Part shown: positions 15,706-24,381 of the stretch, one piece after another
Position numbering within the stretch: the first letter of the stretch is position 1
Layout of the letters: each line of letters opens with the position of its first letter
Source: Ruegeria lacuscaerulensis
GTDB lineage: Bacteria; Pseudomonadota; Alphaproteobacteria; Rhodobacterales; Rhodobacteraceae
NCBI RefSeq assembly: GCF_013034685.1
Contig: NZ_WQGO01000013.1
Span: 1-38,928, forward strand
DNA length: 38,928 nucleotides
Direction: 5' to 3'
Program-made: the position numbers and the translations under genes
The notes under the pieces: generated by a model
What the model was told of the DNA's origin: nothing
The model's database searches: none
The model's input: the letters and a program-made list of their open reading frames with translations, nothing else

Positions 15706-16893
15706 ATGAAAGACCTTAAGTCTTACCTTTCAGGCACAATCGCCACCGCTGCTTTGTTTGCCGCCATCGGTTCGCAAGCTTTGGCTGCGGACAGTCTGGT
15801 GATCGAGGCCGGTATCGGCGGCGCAGACCCCGACCCCGATGCGCCACTGGTGGCGCTGGGCGAACCGCCCATCCCGCTGGACAACCCGCAGACCGAGGCC
15901 AAGATCGAACTGGGCAAGATGCTGTTCTTCGATCCGCGTCTTGGCGGGAACGAGACAACGCCATGTTCGGCCTGTCACCTGCCGGATGTGGGCTGGGACG
16001 TCGAAGCGCCAATCTCGTTCGGCTATCCCGGCACGACCCACTGGCGCAACAGCCAGACCATCGTGAACTCGGCTTACTACGGCAAGCTGTTCTGGGCGGG
16101 ATCAAGTAAAAGCCTTGAAAGCCAGGCCAAATCCGCTGCAGGCGGTGCGGTTGCCGGTAATGGCGAGGCCGACATGATGGAGGCCCGTCTGGCCTTTGTG
16201 CCCGAATATGTCGAACGCTTTAACGATGTCTTCGGCGATCAATGGCCGCGCATCAGCAACGCTTGGCGCGCTATCGCTGCGTTTGAACGCACCATCGTTC
16301 AGACCGACACGCCCTTCGACAACTACCTGCGCGGGGATGATGCCGCGTTGACCGAGGAACAGAAACGCGGGCTGGAGCTGTTTACCGGCAAGGCGCAATG
16401 TTCCGAATGCCATAACGGCGCGCTGCTGTCGGATGAGAAATACTACAACACCGGCGTTCCACCTTATAGCGGCTGGGAAGATGACGGTCTGGCGCAAGTG
16501 ACCTTCCGGTATGAGCTCTATGCCAAAGGCTCGACCGAGGATTTCTATCGCCACACCAAAGACGACCCCGGTTTCTATTTCCGCACCAAGGAAAAGGCCG
16601 ATCTGGGCAAGTTCCGCACGCCAAGCCTGCGCTACACCCTCTACACCGAACCCTACATGCATAACGGCATGTTGGAGACGCTTGAGGACGTGGTTGAATT
16701 CTACAACCAGGGCGGTGGCGAGAATGAATTCGCAGCAACCAAATCCGATCTGATCCAGCCGCTTGGCCTGAACGATCAGGAAAAGGCGGATCTGGTGGCC
16801 TTCCTGAAATCCCTGTCCGGTGACGAGATCTTGGTCGAAGAGCCCGATCTGCCGGATTACCAGCCGCTTTCTGCGGTTGCAGCAGAGGAGTAA
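15706..16893 (+). CDS. idrP2: Di-haem cytochrome c peroxidase family protein, IdrP1/P2-like (second copy)
   Basis: A 395-residue exported paralogue of the preceding protein. The signal peptide ends near ALAA (about 28). Haem motifs are C87-S-A-C90-H91 and C232-S-E-C235-H236. The C-terminal block FRTPSLRYTLYTEPYMHNG and LEDVVEFYNQGGG mirrors that of the first copy. It differs in a longer insert between the haem domains. Role as for the first copy: periplasmic peroxide or reactive-iodine defence is plausible but unproven. The stop is 5 bp from the Rieske gene, so the two are translated from one message. Confidence 0.75.
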   Translation: MKDLKSYLSGTIATAALFAAIGSQALAADSLVIEAGIGGADPDPDAPLVALGEPPIPLDNPQTEAKIELGKMLFFDPRLGGNETTPCSACHLPDVGWDVEAPISFGYPGTTHWRNSQTIVNSAYYGKLFWAGSSKSLESQAKSAAGGAVAGNGEADMMEARLAFVPEYVERFNDVFGDQWPRISNAWRAIAAFERTIVQTDTPFDNYLRGDDAALTEEQKRGLELFTGKAQCSECHNGALLSDEKYYNTGVPPYSGWEDDGLAQVTFRYELYAKGSTEDFYRHTKDDPGFYFRTKEKADLGKFRTPSLRYTLYTEPYMHNGMLETLEDVVEFYNQGGGENEFAATKSDLIQPLGLNDQEKADLVAFLKSLSGDEILVEEPDLPDYQPLSAVAAEE

Positions 16894-16898
16894 GCGTC

Positions 16899-17468
16899 AT
16901 GAAAGATCATAACGCAACCGGATGCAGCTGTTCTGGCGAGGCCAAGAAGGCCTGCACCGTGAACCGCCGCCAGTTCCTGTTCGCCTCGGGCGCAACAACC
17001 TTTGCCGTGATGGTGGCCATGCCCACTCGCCACGGCCAGGCCGAACAGGTTCCTGCCCTTGTGTCCACCTATCCGCGCAAGCTGATCGGCAAACTGTCCG
17101 AGCTGGAACAGGATGTCCCGGTCGAGTTCTACTACCCCGATGAGGGCGACTACTCGGACTCGATTCTGGTCAAGACCGGCGTGGAAAGCGGCGGTGGCAT
17201 CGGTCCGCAAAAGGACGTTGTGGCCTTCAACCTCACCTGCACCCACCAGGGCGGGTCGATGTATGACAGCTACAAACCCGAACATAAGGTGCTGGGCCCG
17301 TGCCCGCTGCACCTGTCCACCTATGACGTGACACGGCACGGCATCCTCGTTTCTGGGCAAGCCTATCAGTCGCTGCCGCAGGTCCTTTTGGAACTGGACG
17401 GTGATGACATCTACGCCGTCGGCATGTTCGGCCTGATCTACGGCCGCTACGACAACCTGATTGCATAA
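16899..17468 (+). CDS. idrB: Rieske [2Fe-2S] subunit, IdrB/AioB-like, Tat-exported
   Basis: A 189-residue Rieske subunit. A twin-arginine signal is clear (NRRQFLFASG, Arg23-Arg24), which lets the partner catalytic subunit travel folded through Tat; that subunit has no signal of its own. The cluster ligands are C114-x-H116 and C135-x2-H138. The two extra cysteines that form a disulfide in many Rieske proteins are replaced (CTHQGG, CPLH), as also reported for some alphaproteobacterial AioB proteins. Cysteines 9, 11 and 19 precede the Tat motif and would be removed with the signal. The order Rieske then catalytic subunit matches aioBA. IdrB versus AioB cannot be told from this subunit alone; the peroxidase neighbours favour IdrB. 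Confidence 0.75.
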   Translation: MKDHNATGCSCSGEAKKACTVNRRQFLFASGATTFAVMVAMPTRHGQAEQVPALVSTYPRKLIGKLSELEQDVPVEFYYPDEGDYSDSILVKTGVESGGGIGPQKDVVAFNLTCTHQGGSMYDSYKPEHKVLGPCPLHLSTYDVTRHGILVSGQAYQSLPQVLLELDGDDIYAVGMFGLIYGRYDNLIA

Positions 17469-17485
17469 GGGAAGGGGATACTCAC

Positions 17486-20167
17486 ATGGCAACCCCGTAT
17501 TACGTACCCGAGACCAACGTCCCGCTGCCGCCCAAAGGCGCCGAGGTCATCTCGACCGCCTGCGACTACTGCATCGTGGCCTGTGGTTACAAAGTCTACC
17601 GCTGGCCCGTGACGGCCAAACCCGGTGGCCCCACCGCAGACGAAAACGCCTTTGGCGAGGATTTCCCTGTTGCACCGCTGGGTGCATGGGTCGCGCCGAA
17701 CCAGCACAATATCGTTCTGCACAAAGGTCAGCCGCACCACGTGGTGATCATCCCGGACAAGGACACGCAATACGTCAACACCGACGGCGACAGTTCCTTG
17801 CGGGGCGGGTGTATCGCGCAGAAATGCTATAACCCGCAGACACCGACGCGCGACCGCCTGAAGACACCGCTGATGCGGATCTATGGCACGCTGATGCCGG
17901 TTCCGTGGGATCTGGCGCTGGATGTGGCAGCCGAGGTGGGCAACCACGTCATCGCCAAACACGGCACCAATGCCTATGGCGTGAAAACCTTCAGCTATCA
18001 GTATATCGAGAACACCTATGCGATCTCGAAATACGCGCTGCGCCACATCAACACCGCGAACTTCACCTTCCACGACACGCCGTCCGACGTGACCTCGACC
18101 CCCGGTTTCCGGGATGCGGGTTTCGACAACTTCGGCCCGTCCTACGAGGACTGGCGCGATGCGGAAACCCTTCTGGTTTGCGGTACTGACCCGTATGAGA
18201 CCAAGACCATCCTCTATACCCAGTGGATGATGAAGGGGATGCAGAACGGTCAGAAAGAGATCTATCTGATCCCGCGCAGCTCGGCCGGTGTGGCCCATGC
18301 GGTCAAGATGGGCGGCCTGCACATCGACGTTCTGCCCGGCACCGACCTACTGGTCGTCAACGCCATTGCCCGCGTCATCGTGGAAAATGGCTGGGAAGAC
18401 AGCGACTGGATCAAGAAATGGGTCAACAACAAGTGGGAAAGCTCGTCCGGCTTCGGTCAGGGCACCCGCAACACGCCATGGCAGTGGCGTACGACCTGGG
18501 GCAAGTTCCAGACCAAAGGCTTTGAAGACTGGAAAGAGTGGCTGCTGTCGCAGGAAGAGTTCGCGCCCGAGACCGCTGCCGCCATGGCCGAAATCGACGT
18601 GCAGAAAATCTATACTGCCGCCGAATGGCTGGCCAAACCCAAGGCAGATGGCACACGGCCCAAAACCTCGGTCATGATCGAGAAAGGGTTCTACTGGTCC
18701 AACAACACCGGCAACACACAGGCGATTTCCGCGCTGGGCATCATCTGTGGCTGTGGCGGTCGTCCGGGTCAGGTCATTGGCCGGGCCGGTGGTCACCAGC
18801 GGGGTGGCGTGAAGGGCGGGAAATACCCGCGCAACAAATCGCCCGAGAAACTGCCCGGTCGCCGTCGCCGCGCCATGGATACCGACCGGTATCTGATCGC
18901 AGGTCATACCCGTATGGCACACGTGATCGGCACCACCTGGATCCAGTCCATGTGCGGCAGCCAGCAACTGGCCGACAAGTTCGAGGAACTGACCGTCCGC
19001 AACCCGCATCAGATCGCTTCTTTCGACAAGCAAGAGATGATCGACACGCTGAAGGCCCGCGCCGACAGCGGCGGTATGGTGGTCATCAACCAGGACATCT
19101 ATCTGCAGGACCCGATCGGCAACCGTTACGCCGACATCGTGTTCCCCGCAGCGACCTGGGGCGAAGAGGACTTCTTGCGCGCCAACGGCGAACGCCGTCT
19201 GCGCCTGTACCAGAAGTTCTATGATGCGCCCGGTGCGGCGAAACCCGACTGGTGGATCATTGCGCAACTGGCACAGCGGATGGGCTTTGACGGGTTCGAC
19301 TGGCAGAACTCGAACGAGGTTGCCGAAGAGGCCGTCCGCTTTACCCGCGGGTCGCGCAAGGACTTCCACGCCGTCTATCGTTTGGCCAAGAAAGAGGGCA
19401 AAGGCCTGCACCAGAAGGTCCGTGAGTTTGGCACCGATGGGGTTCAATGCCCGGTCATGCTGGATACCGATGGGGTCACGCTGATTGAAACCAAGCGTCT
19501 GCACGACACAACCCGCGAACTGCCCGATACCGGTGCGGCTGGTGCGGATGTGTTCAACAAGAAGCTGACGCATTTCAACAGCCAGACCGGCAAGTGCAAC
19601 ATCCAGAAATCGCCGTGGGGTCTGTTCTCGGACTATTGGGAATGGCTGAAACCCAACAAGGAAGAAGGCGAGTTGTGGGCGACCTCCGGTCGGATCAACG
19701 AACGCTGGCAGTCTGGCTTTGATGACCGTCGCCGCCCGTATATCGTGCAGCGCTGGCCGGAAAACTGGGTTGAAATCCACCCCGATGATGCAGCCGAGCG
19801 TGGCATCGAAAGCGGCGACTATGTGATGGTGTATTCGGAACGTGTTCCGGGCAACAAGCACACGCTGCTGGGTGTGGAAGGCGACGACTTCCAGTTCTCG
19901 AAGCTGATGGAGAACGGGCATATCGAACTGACCAAAGCGGCGATCACAGCCGTGGCCATGGTCACGCCCGCCATCAAGAAAAGCGTGGTTTACATGGACT
20001 TCCTGCATATGCAGCAGCCTGCGAACGCGCTTGAGGGCCGGATCGTCGACTGGATCAGCGGCAACTACAACTACAAGATGGGCGTTGCCAAGCTGCGCAA
20101 ACTGGGGCCGAGCCCCTACAAGACCTCGTTCCGTACGATGTCCTTCGCACCGCGCGACATCGCCTGA
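17486..20167 (+). CDS. idrA: Molybdopterin oxidoreductase, IdrA-like (arsenite-oxidase-type catalytic subunit)
   Basis: An 893-residue molybdenum bis-MGD enzyme of the DMSO reductase superfamily in the arsenite oxidase (AioA) branch. C26-x2-C29-x3-C33 and Ser104 (71 residues after C33, as in AioA) indicate a [3Fe-4S] cluster. His196 and the Arg433/His437 pair (GRAGGH) align with AioA active-site positions. The Glu expected 8 residues after the His is a Ser here, which argues against arsenite as substrate. With the two peroxidases alongside, dissimilatory iodate reductase (IdrA) is the best call: iodate reduced in the periplasm. Alternatives are a divergent AioA or another oxyanion enzyme. It lacks a signal peptide and relies on the Rieske partner for export. 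Confidence 0.65.
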   Translation: MATPYYVPETNVPLPPKGAEVISTACDYCIVACGYKVYRWPVTAKPGGPTADENAFGEDFPVAPLGAWVAPNQHNIVLHKGQPHHVVIIPDKDTQYVNTDGDSSLRGGCIAQKCYNPQTPTRDRLKTPLMRIYGTLMPVPWDLALDVAAEVGNHVIAKHGTNAYGVKTFSYQYIENTYAISKYALRHINTANFTFHDTPSDVTSTPGFRDAGFDNFGPSYEDWRDAETLLVCGTDPYETKTILYTQWMMKGMQNGQKEIYLIPRSSAGVAHAVKMGGLHIDVLPGTDLLVVNAIARVIVENGWEDSDWIKKWVNNKWESSSGFGQGTRNTPWQWRTTWGKFQTKGFEDWKEWLLSQEEFAPETAAAMAEIDVQKIYTAAEWLAKPKADGTRPKTSVMIEKGFYWSNNTGNTQAISALGIICGCGGRPGQVIGRAGGHQRGGVKGGKYPRNKSPEKLPGRRRRAMDTDRYLIAGHTRMAHVIGTTWIQSMCGSQQLADKFEELTVRNPHQIASFDKQEMIDTLKARADSGGMVVINQDIYLQDPIGNRYADIVFPAATWGEEDFLRANGERRLRLYQKFYDAPGAAKPDWWIIAQLAQRMGFDGFDWQNSNEVAEEAVRFTRGSRKDFHAVYRLAKKEGKGLHQKVREFGTDGVQCPVMLDTDGVTLIETKRLHDTTRELPDTGAAGADVFNKKLTHFNSQTGKCNIQKSPWGLFSDYWEWLKPNKEEGELWATSGRINERWQSGFDDRRRPYIVQRWPENWVEIHPDDAAERGIESGDYVMVYSERVPGNKHTLLGVEGDDFQFSKLMENGHIELTKAAITAVAMVTPAIKKSVVYMDFLHMQQPANALEGRIVDWISGNYNYKMGVAKLRKLGPSPYKTSFRTMSFAPRDIA

Positions 20168-20207
20168 CGTGTTTCCGGGGGGCGGTCGCCATGCTGCCCC
20201 TCGGGTC

Positions 20208-20287
20208 TGGTCCCACTGCAGAAGGGACCTTGGGCCGGTTCCCCGGTTCGCTGGAAGGCAGGCTTCGGTTGGGAAACCTGCCTTCCA
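20208..20287 (+). promoter_or_regulatory. Two RNA stem-loops between the catalytic-subunit and HEAT-repeat genes
   Basis: GGTCCC pairs with GGGACC at about 20208-20228. A much stronger stem of 11 bp follows: TGGAAGGCAGG at 20252-20262 with CCTGCCTTCCA at 20277-20287 around a 14-nt loop. There is no T-tract, so these look more like mRNA-stabilising or processing structures that set subunit ratios than a terminator. Confidence 0.45.
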
Positions 20288-20330
20288 CTTTCACCCAACC
20301 TCTCCCAACGCAAAACATGGCAGACCCGAT

Positions 20331-22535
20331 ATGAACATGCATTCCGATACCGCCCTGCGAGATGAGGCCACCAGCCTGTTCTCGGACTACGCAAAATCCG
20401 AATATGACGTGATCCGCCTGCGCGCAATTCAGGCCCTGAGTGCCATTGGCGCCGCCAACAGCCCGGCCTTGGTCGAGGCGCTTTTGGACGATGACGAAGA
20501 CGTCCGCCAGGACGCAGCCCAGGCACTGGGCGCGCTGGGCGTTCAGGACGCAGCACCGCAACTGCTGGAAAACCTGATCCACGATCCCTGTGGCGAGGTC
20601 AAACTGGCCTGCGTCACCGCTCTGGCCGAGTTGAAATCCGTAGACGCCGCGCCTTACCTACGCACCCTTGTCGCCGGGCGCGGCGAGGAGATCACATGGG
20701 ACGAGGACGAGCTGCACCAGGACGAATGGGACGATTGGCTGGACACCCAGATCGCCTCGATCAAAGCGTTGGGCCGGATGGGCGATGTGGCGGCGATCGA
20801 ACCCATCGTCATGGCCCTGATGGACGAAGACGGGCAGGAACTGGGCGATGTGGCCTGCGAGGCGCTGGGCCGGATTGGTGAGGCTTCCGTGCCGACGCTG
20901 GGTGTGTTCACCCAATCCTCGAACCGCCGCCTGCGCCACCGTGCCCTGCGCACTCTGGCCACCATCGGCGGGGCCGAAGCCGAAGCGATCCTACGCAAAG
21001 CCACCAACGACAAGGACGGGGCCGTGCGTCTGATCGCCTATGAGGCGCTGATGCCAAACGACCCGGAGCTGGTCGAACAGGCCTTGACGGATGCGGTCGA
21101 AGATATCCGCATAGCAGCGCTGAACCAGTCTGGCTTTTCGGAACCCGAACTGCTGGATCGCATGATGCGTGATCCTGGTGCCAAGGTGCAGCTGGCGCTG
21201 CTCGACCGGCTGGATCGCACCTCGCCGATTCCCGATCAGGACGATCTGCGCTGGCAGGTGCTGGATTTCCTTGCCACCGGTCAACAGCCCGAAGTGTCCG
21301 CACAGGCACTGGGCCTGCTGGCGGCGCTGGCCCCGGAACTGGTGGCGGATCGGCTGAACGCGCTGTTCTTGGTCGAGGCTGATGACCTCAAGGCCGAGCG
21401 CCTGCAATGGGCCATTGTCGATGCGCTGGCGACCTCGCCTCTGCGTGAGGCGGCGGAATGGCTGCAACGTGCGTGCCGGTCTCCGTTCCGGTCGGTGCGG
21501 CTCAAGGCGGTGGCATCGCTGGCGATGATCGTCACGGATGCCGATCGTCCACATGTGAACCAGCAGCAAGGGCGCGAGTTGCTGCTGTCCTTTGCTCTGG
21601 CCCCGATGCCTGTGGCCGCAGACGAGAAACCCGCAGAGACCCCGCAAACCGACATCGCCGCGCTGGAAGTGGCCGGTCTGGACGTCTCCGAAGGCGGTGA
21701 GAACGGCCCGACCTCAAGCCTTGGAGCGATTCTGGGGCATGACGCGATTGCCGCCGAGATGACTCAGGAAGCGCAAGAGGATGAGGTCCAACCCCTCACC
21801 CCCCGCGAACAGGCGCTGCTGGCAAAGGCGACCCGCCACCCCAAACGCCGCCGCGTGGCGCTGGACGACGACGCGGATGCGTTGCAGCGCGAAACCCGCA
21901 TGTCCGCCATCCGCCTGCTGGGCGAGGTCAAAGGGATGCAGGTCATGCTGGCCCAGATCGCCCAAGACCCGGAAACCGAGATCGCGCAGCAGGCGTTTGC
22001 CGCGCTGGGCGTGGCCGTCGCTCGCCATGGTGCGGAATTGAATCAAGACCAGCTGGTCGATTTGATCACCAAGGGGTTGTCGCACACGGATTCCGCCCTG
22101 TCCCTGCAGGCGCTGAAGCTGCTGCAACAGGCTGATCTGCCACCGCAGGATAGCTTGCGCGGCAAACTGCGTGCGATGGTGAAAACCGGCGATACTGCTT
22201 TCCGCATCGACGCGATGCATATCCTGACCCGATGGGATGGCACCCCAGACGTGGCGCGCAGCATGCTGGATGATATCTCGGCCCCCGTGCGGCAGGCGGC
22301 CATGCGGCTCTTGTCGGAAACCGCGCCCGATCAGGCGGGGGCGGCCATCGTGCCCTTCCTGTTGGCCAACCCCGAGCAGCGGATTGTGACCTATGTCAAG
22401 GACAGCACCCCTGCGATCGTATCCATTGGCCGCGAACTGCTGGCCGAGCTGCGCGACGAAGACCGCCGCGCGCAATGGCCGGTGATGATCAGCGCGCTGG
22501 CTGACCTGCTGGGAGAACCCTCACAGGCGGCCTGA
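20331..22535 (+). CDS. HEAT-repeat protein within the idr-like operon
   Basis: A 734-residue cytoplasmic-looking protein made of HEAT/PBS-lyase-type helical repeats over nearly all its length. Typical units are VIRLRAIQALSAIG, VRQDAAQALGALG and VKLACVTALAELK. I place the start at the ATG at 20331, since earlier in-frame starts give non-repeat sequence. An acidic insert (ITWDEDELHQDEWDDWLD, about 120-138) and a non-repeat linker (about 425-520) interrupt the array. HEAT arrays bind other proteins; in the PBS-lyase relatives they act on cofactor-bearing proteins. By position it may be an assembly factor or chaperone for the molybdenum enzyme (inference). No signal peptide. Confidence 0.75.
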   Translation: MNMHSDTALRDEATSLFSDYAKSEYDVIRLRAIQALSAIGAANSPALVEALLDDDEDVRQDAAQALGALGVQDAAPQLLENLIHDPCGEVKLACVTALAELKSVDAAPYLRTLVAGRGEEITWDEDELHQDEWDDWLDTQIASIKALGRMGDVAAIEPIVMALMDEDGQELGDVACEALGRIGEASVPTLGVFTQSSNRRLRHRALRTLATIGGAEAEAILRKATNDKDGAVRLIAYEALMPNDPELVEQALTDAVEDIRIAALNQSGFSEPELLDRMMRDPGAKVQLALLDRLDRTSPIPDQDDLRWQVLDFLATGQQPEVSAQALGLLAALAPELVADRLNALFLVEADDLKAERLQWAIVDALATSPLREAAEWLQRACRSPFRSVRLKAVASLAMIVTDADRPHVNQQQGRELLLSFALAPMPVAADEKPAETPQTDIAALEVAGLDVSEGGENGPTSSLGAILGHDAIAAEMTQEAQEDEVQPLTPREQALLAKATRHPKRRRVALDDDADALQRETRMSAIRLLGEVKGMQVMLAQIAQDPETEIAQQAFAALGVAVARHGAELNQDQLVDLITKGLSHTDSALSLQALKLLQQADLPPQDSLRGKLRAMVKTGDTAFRIDAMHILTRWDGTPDVARSMLDDISAPVRQAAMRLLSETAPDQAGAAIVPFLLANPEQRIVTYVKDSTPAIVSIGRELLAELRDEDRRAQWPVMISALADLLGEPSQAA

Positions 22536-22552
22536 AAGGCCCGGAGGGACAG

Positions 22553-23035
22553 ATGACATCATCGCTGAAACTAGGTGCAGCGATATTGGCAGGCGCACTG
22601 GCTGTTGCGTCTGTTTGGGCCGAGGATATCCCCGAAATCGCTGTGGTCCACCAGATCATCGACCCTAGTGCCGATACCCCGGCCCATGCGTTTAGGTTTG
22701 AACCCAAGCTGCTGCATGTCCAAGCGGGCGCGACGGTGCGGTTCAAAGGATCGACAGGGCGTCACACGGTCACGTCAATCCTTCGCATGATCCCTGTGGG
22801 TGCCCGCGCGTTCGAGATCCGGGGAAAACCCGAATTGGACCTGACCCTCGACAAAGAAGGCGTCTACGGCATCCGCTGCCGCGTGCATGGCCGTCACGGA
22901 ATGGTCATGCTGCTGGTGGTCGGCGACCCCGACGCGAACCTTGAGGAGGCCAAGGCCCATCTGTCCGAGCTGGGCGAGGCCGAGCGAGCAGGTTTCGAAG
23001 AACTTTTTGCTGAAATGGAGGCTCAAAATGGCTGA
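22553..23035 (+). CDS. Pseudoazurin-like cupredoxin
   Basis: A 160-residue exported blue-copper protein. A signal peptide covers about 1-23 (cleavage near VWA-ED). The type 1 copper ligands are seen as His71 (GRHTVTSI), Cys109, His112 and Met117. The Cys-x2-His-x4-Met spacing equals that of pseudoazurin. A helical tail (about 128-160) follows the cupredoxin fold. It is a likely electron carrier for the neighbouring molybdenum enzyme: azurin-type proteins serve AioAB of some arsenite oxidisers. It starts 17 bp after the HEAT gene and overlaps moeA by 8 bp. Confidence 0.75.
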   Translation: MTSSLKLGAAILAGALAVASVWAEDIPEIAVVHQIIDPSADTPAHAFRFEPKLLHVQAGATVRFKGSTGRHTVTSILRMIPVGARAFEIRGKPELDLTLDKEGVYGIRCRVHGRHGMVMLLVVGDPDANLEEAKAHLSELGEAERAGFEELFAEMEAQNG

Positions 23036-24272
23036 TGGATGCGCCTGCGACCGCCACGCCCATATGTACCTGACTGTTGAGGATGCGCTGCGGCGTGGTC
23101 TGTCGGTGGCCGATCCACTGACGGATACCGAAACCCTGCCGCTGATCGACGCTATTGGGCGCGTTCTGGCGCAAGATTGTACCAGCAAGGTGGATATGCC
23201 CGCCTTCGACAATTCGGCCATGGATGGCTACGCAGTGCGGATATGTGATCTGGGCAACGGCCCGTTGTTCGAGCTGCCGCTTGCTGGGCGAATCGCGGCA
23301 GGAGACAGCGGCGCGCACGACGCGCCTGCGGGCAGCGCCCTGCGGATATTCACTGGTGCGCCGGTTCCGCCGGATTTCGACGCCGTGGTGATGCAGGAAG
23401 ATTGCGACGCTCTGATCGACGGTATCCGCTTTTCCCGCCGACCCAAGCCGGGCCAGCATATCCGCCGCGCGGGTGAAGACCTGAAAGCGGACGCGCCTAT
23501 CCTGCGCCGCGGCTGTGAGATCACCGCGCGCGAGGTCGCCGCGCTGGCCTCGGCCGGATACGGAGAGGTTACGGTTTATCGCAAGCTGAAAGTCACAATC
23601 TTTTCCACCGGTAGCGAATTGAAACAACCCGGCGAGACGTTGGGACCGGGGCAGATTTACAATTCGAACCGCTATATGCTGCGGGCGCTGTTGGACAAAC
23701 CTTGGATCGCATTGACTGACAAGGGCCCGGTCGAAGACAATCCTGCCAAGCTTGAACGAGTGCTGCGCGAGGCCTGCGACAGTGCCGATCTGATCATCAC
23801 CACGGGTGGCGTCTCGGTCGGTGACGAAGATCACATGCCCCGTGTGTTCGGGGAAATCGGCGGTCAGGTCGATGTGATGAAAGTGGCTATGAAGCCGGGT
23901 AAACCGATCATGTTCGGGCGGCGCGGGAACGCGCTTTATGTGGGTCTGCCGGGTAATCCGGTTTCGGCTTATGTGACATGGCAGATCATCGGATCGCAAA
24001 TGATGGCCCGCCGTGCCGGACTGCACCATGCCTCGCAAACACCCCAACAGGCCGTTCTGGCCGAACCGCTGCGCCGGCGTGCCGGACGTCAGGAATACCG
24101 CCCTGTCACCATCGAGGGCCGGACGCCCGACGGCACGCCACGCCTGCGGCTGATGGCGCCGTCCTACAGTGGCCGGGTGGCGCTGTTGGCGCAGGCGGAT
24201 GGTCTGGCCGTGATCCCTGCCGAGACAGAGGAATTGTCGGAAGGGCATGGACTTACCTTCTTGAGGTTCTAG
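23028..24272 (+). CDS. moeA: Molybdopterin molybdotransferase MoeA
   Basis: A 414-residue MoeA, which inserts molybdate into adenylylated molybdopterin in molybdenum-cofactor synthesis. Typical motifs are FDNSAMDGYAVR (about 63-74), TGAPVP, STGSEL, TTGGVSVGDEDH and GLPGNPVSAY. I use the ATG at 23028, which overlaps the cupredoxin stop by 8 bp; a longer frame further upstream lies inside that gene. An N-terminal Cys/His cluster (DGCACDRHAH) precedes the domain and is unusual for MoeA. A dedicated copy inside the operon ties its expression to the molybdenum enzyme's demand. Confidence 0.85.
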   Translation: MADGCACDRHAHMYLTVEDALRRGLSVADPLTDTETLPLIDAIGRVLAQDCTSKVDMPAFDNSAMDGYAVRICDLGNGPLFELPLAGRIAAGDSGAHDAPAGSALRIFTGAPVPPDFDAVVMQEDCDALIDGIRFSRRPKPGQHIRRAGEDLKADAPILRRGCEITAREVAALASAGYGEVTVYRKLKVTIFSTGSELKQPGETLGPGQIYNSNRYMLRALLDKPWIALTDKGPVEDNPAKLERVLREACDSADLIITTGGVSVGDEDHMPRVFGEIGGQVDVMKVAMKPGKPIMFGRRGNALYVGLPGNPVSAYVTWQIIGSQMMARRAGLHHASQTPQQAVLAEPLRRRAGRQEYRPVTIEGRTPDGTPRLRLMAPSYSGRVALLAQADGLAVIPAETEELSEGHGLTFLRF

Positions 24273-24381
24273 TTCCAATCGCCATATGCCGACGTTCTTC
24301 CACTGCTGGCTTGCATGTGGTGGAACGCTGTGACTAAAACATTGGCGCGCAAGCTCAACTCGCCTGCACCGGACTGGATAT

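Noticed and set aside
18347..20008. 553-codon open frame on the minus strand inside the catalytic subunit gene
   Set aside because: Antisense shadow of a conserved enzyme gene; no ribosome site or recognisable domain.
17486..20167. True arsenite oxidase (aioA)
   Set aside because: The Glu of the arsenite site is missing, two di-haem peroxidases are part of the operon and the regulators are not AioXSR-like. It is kept as an alternative, not as first call.
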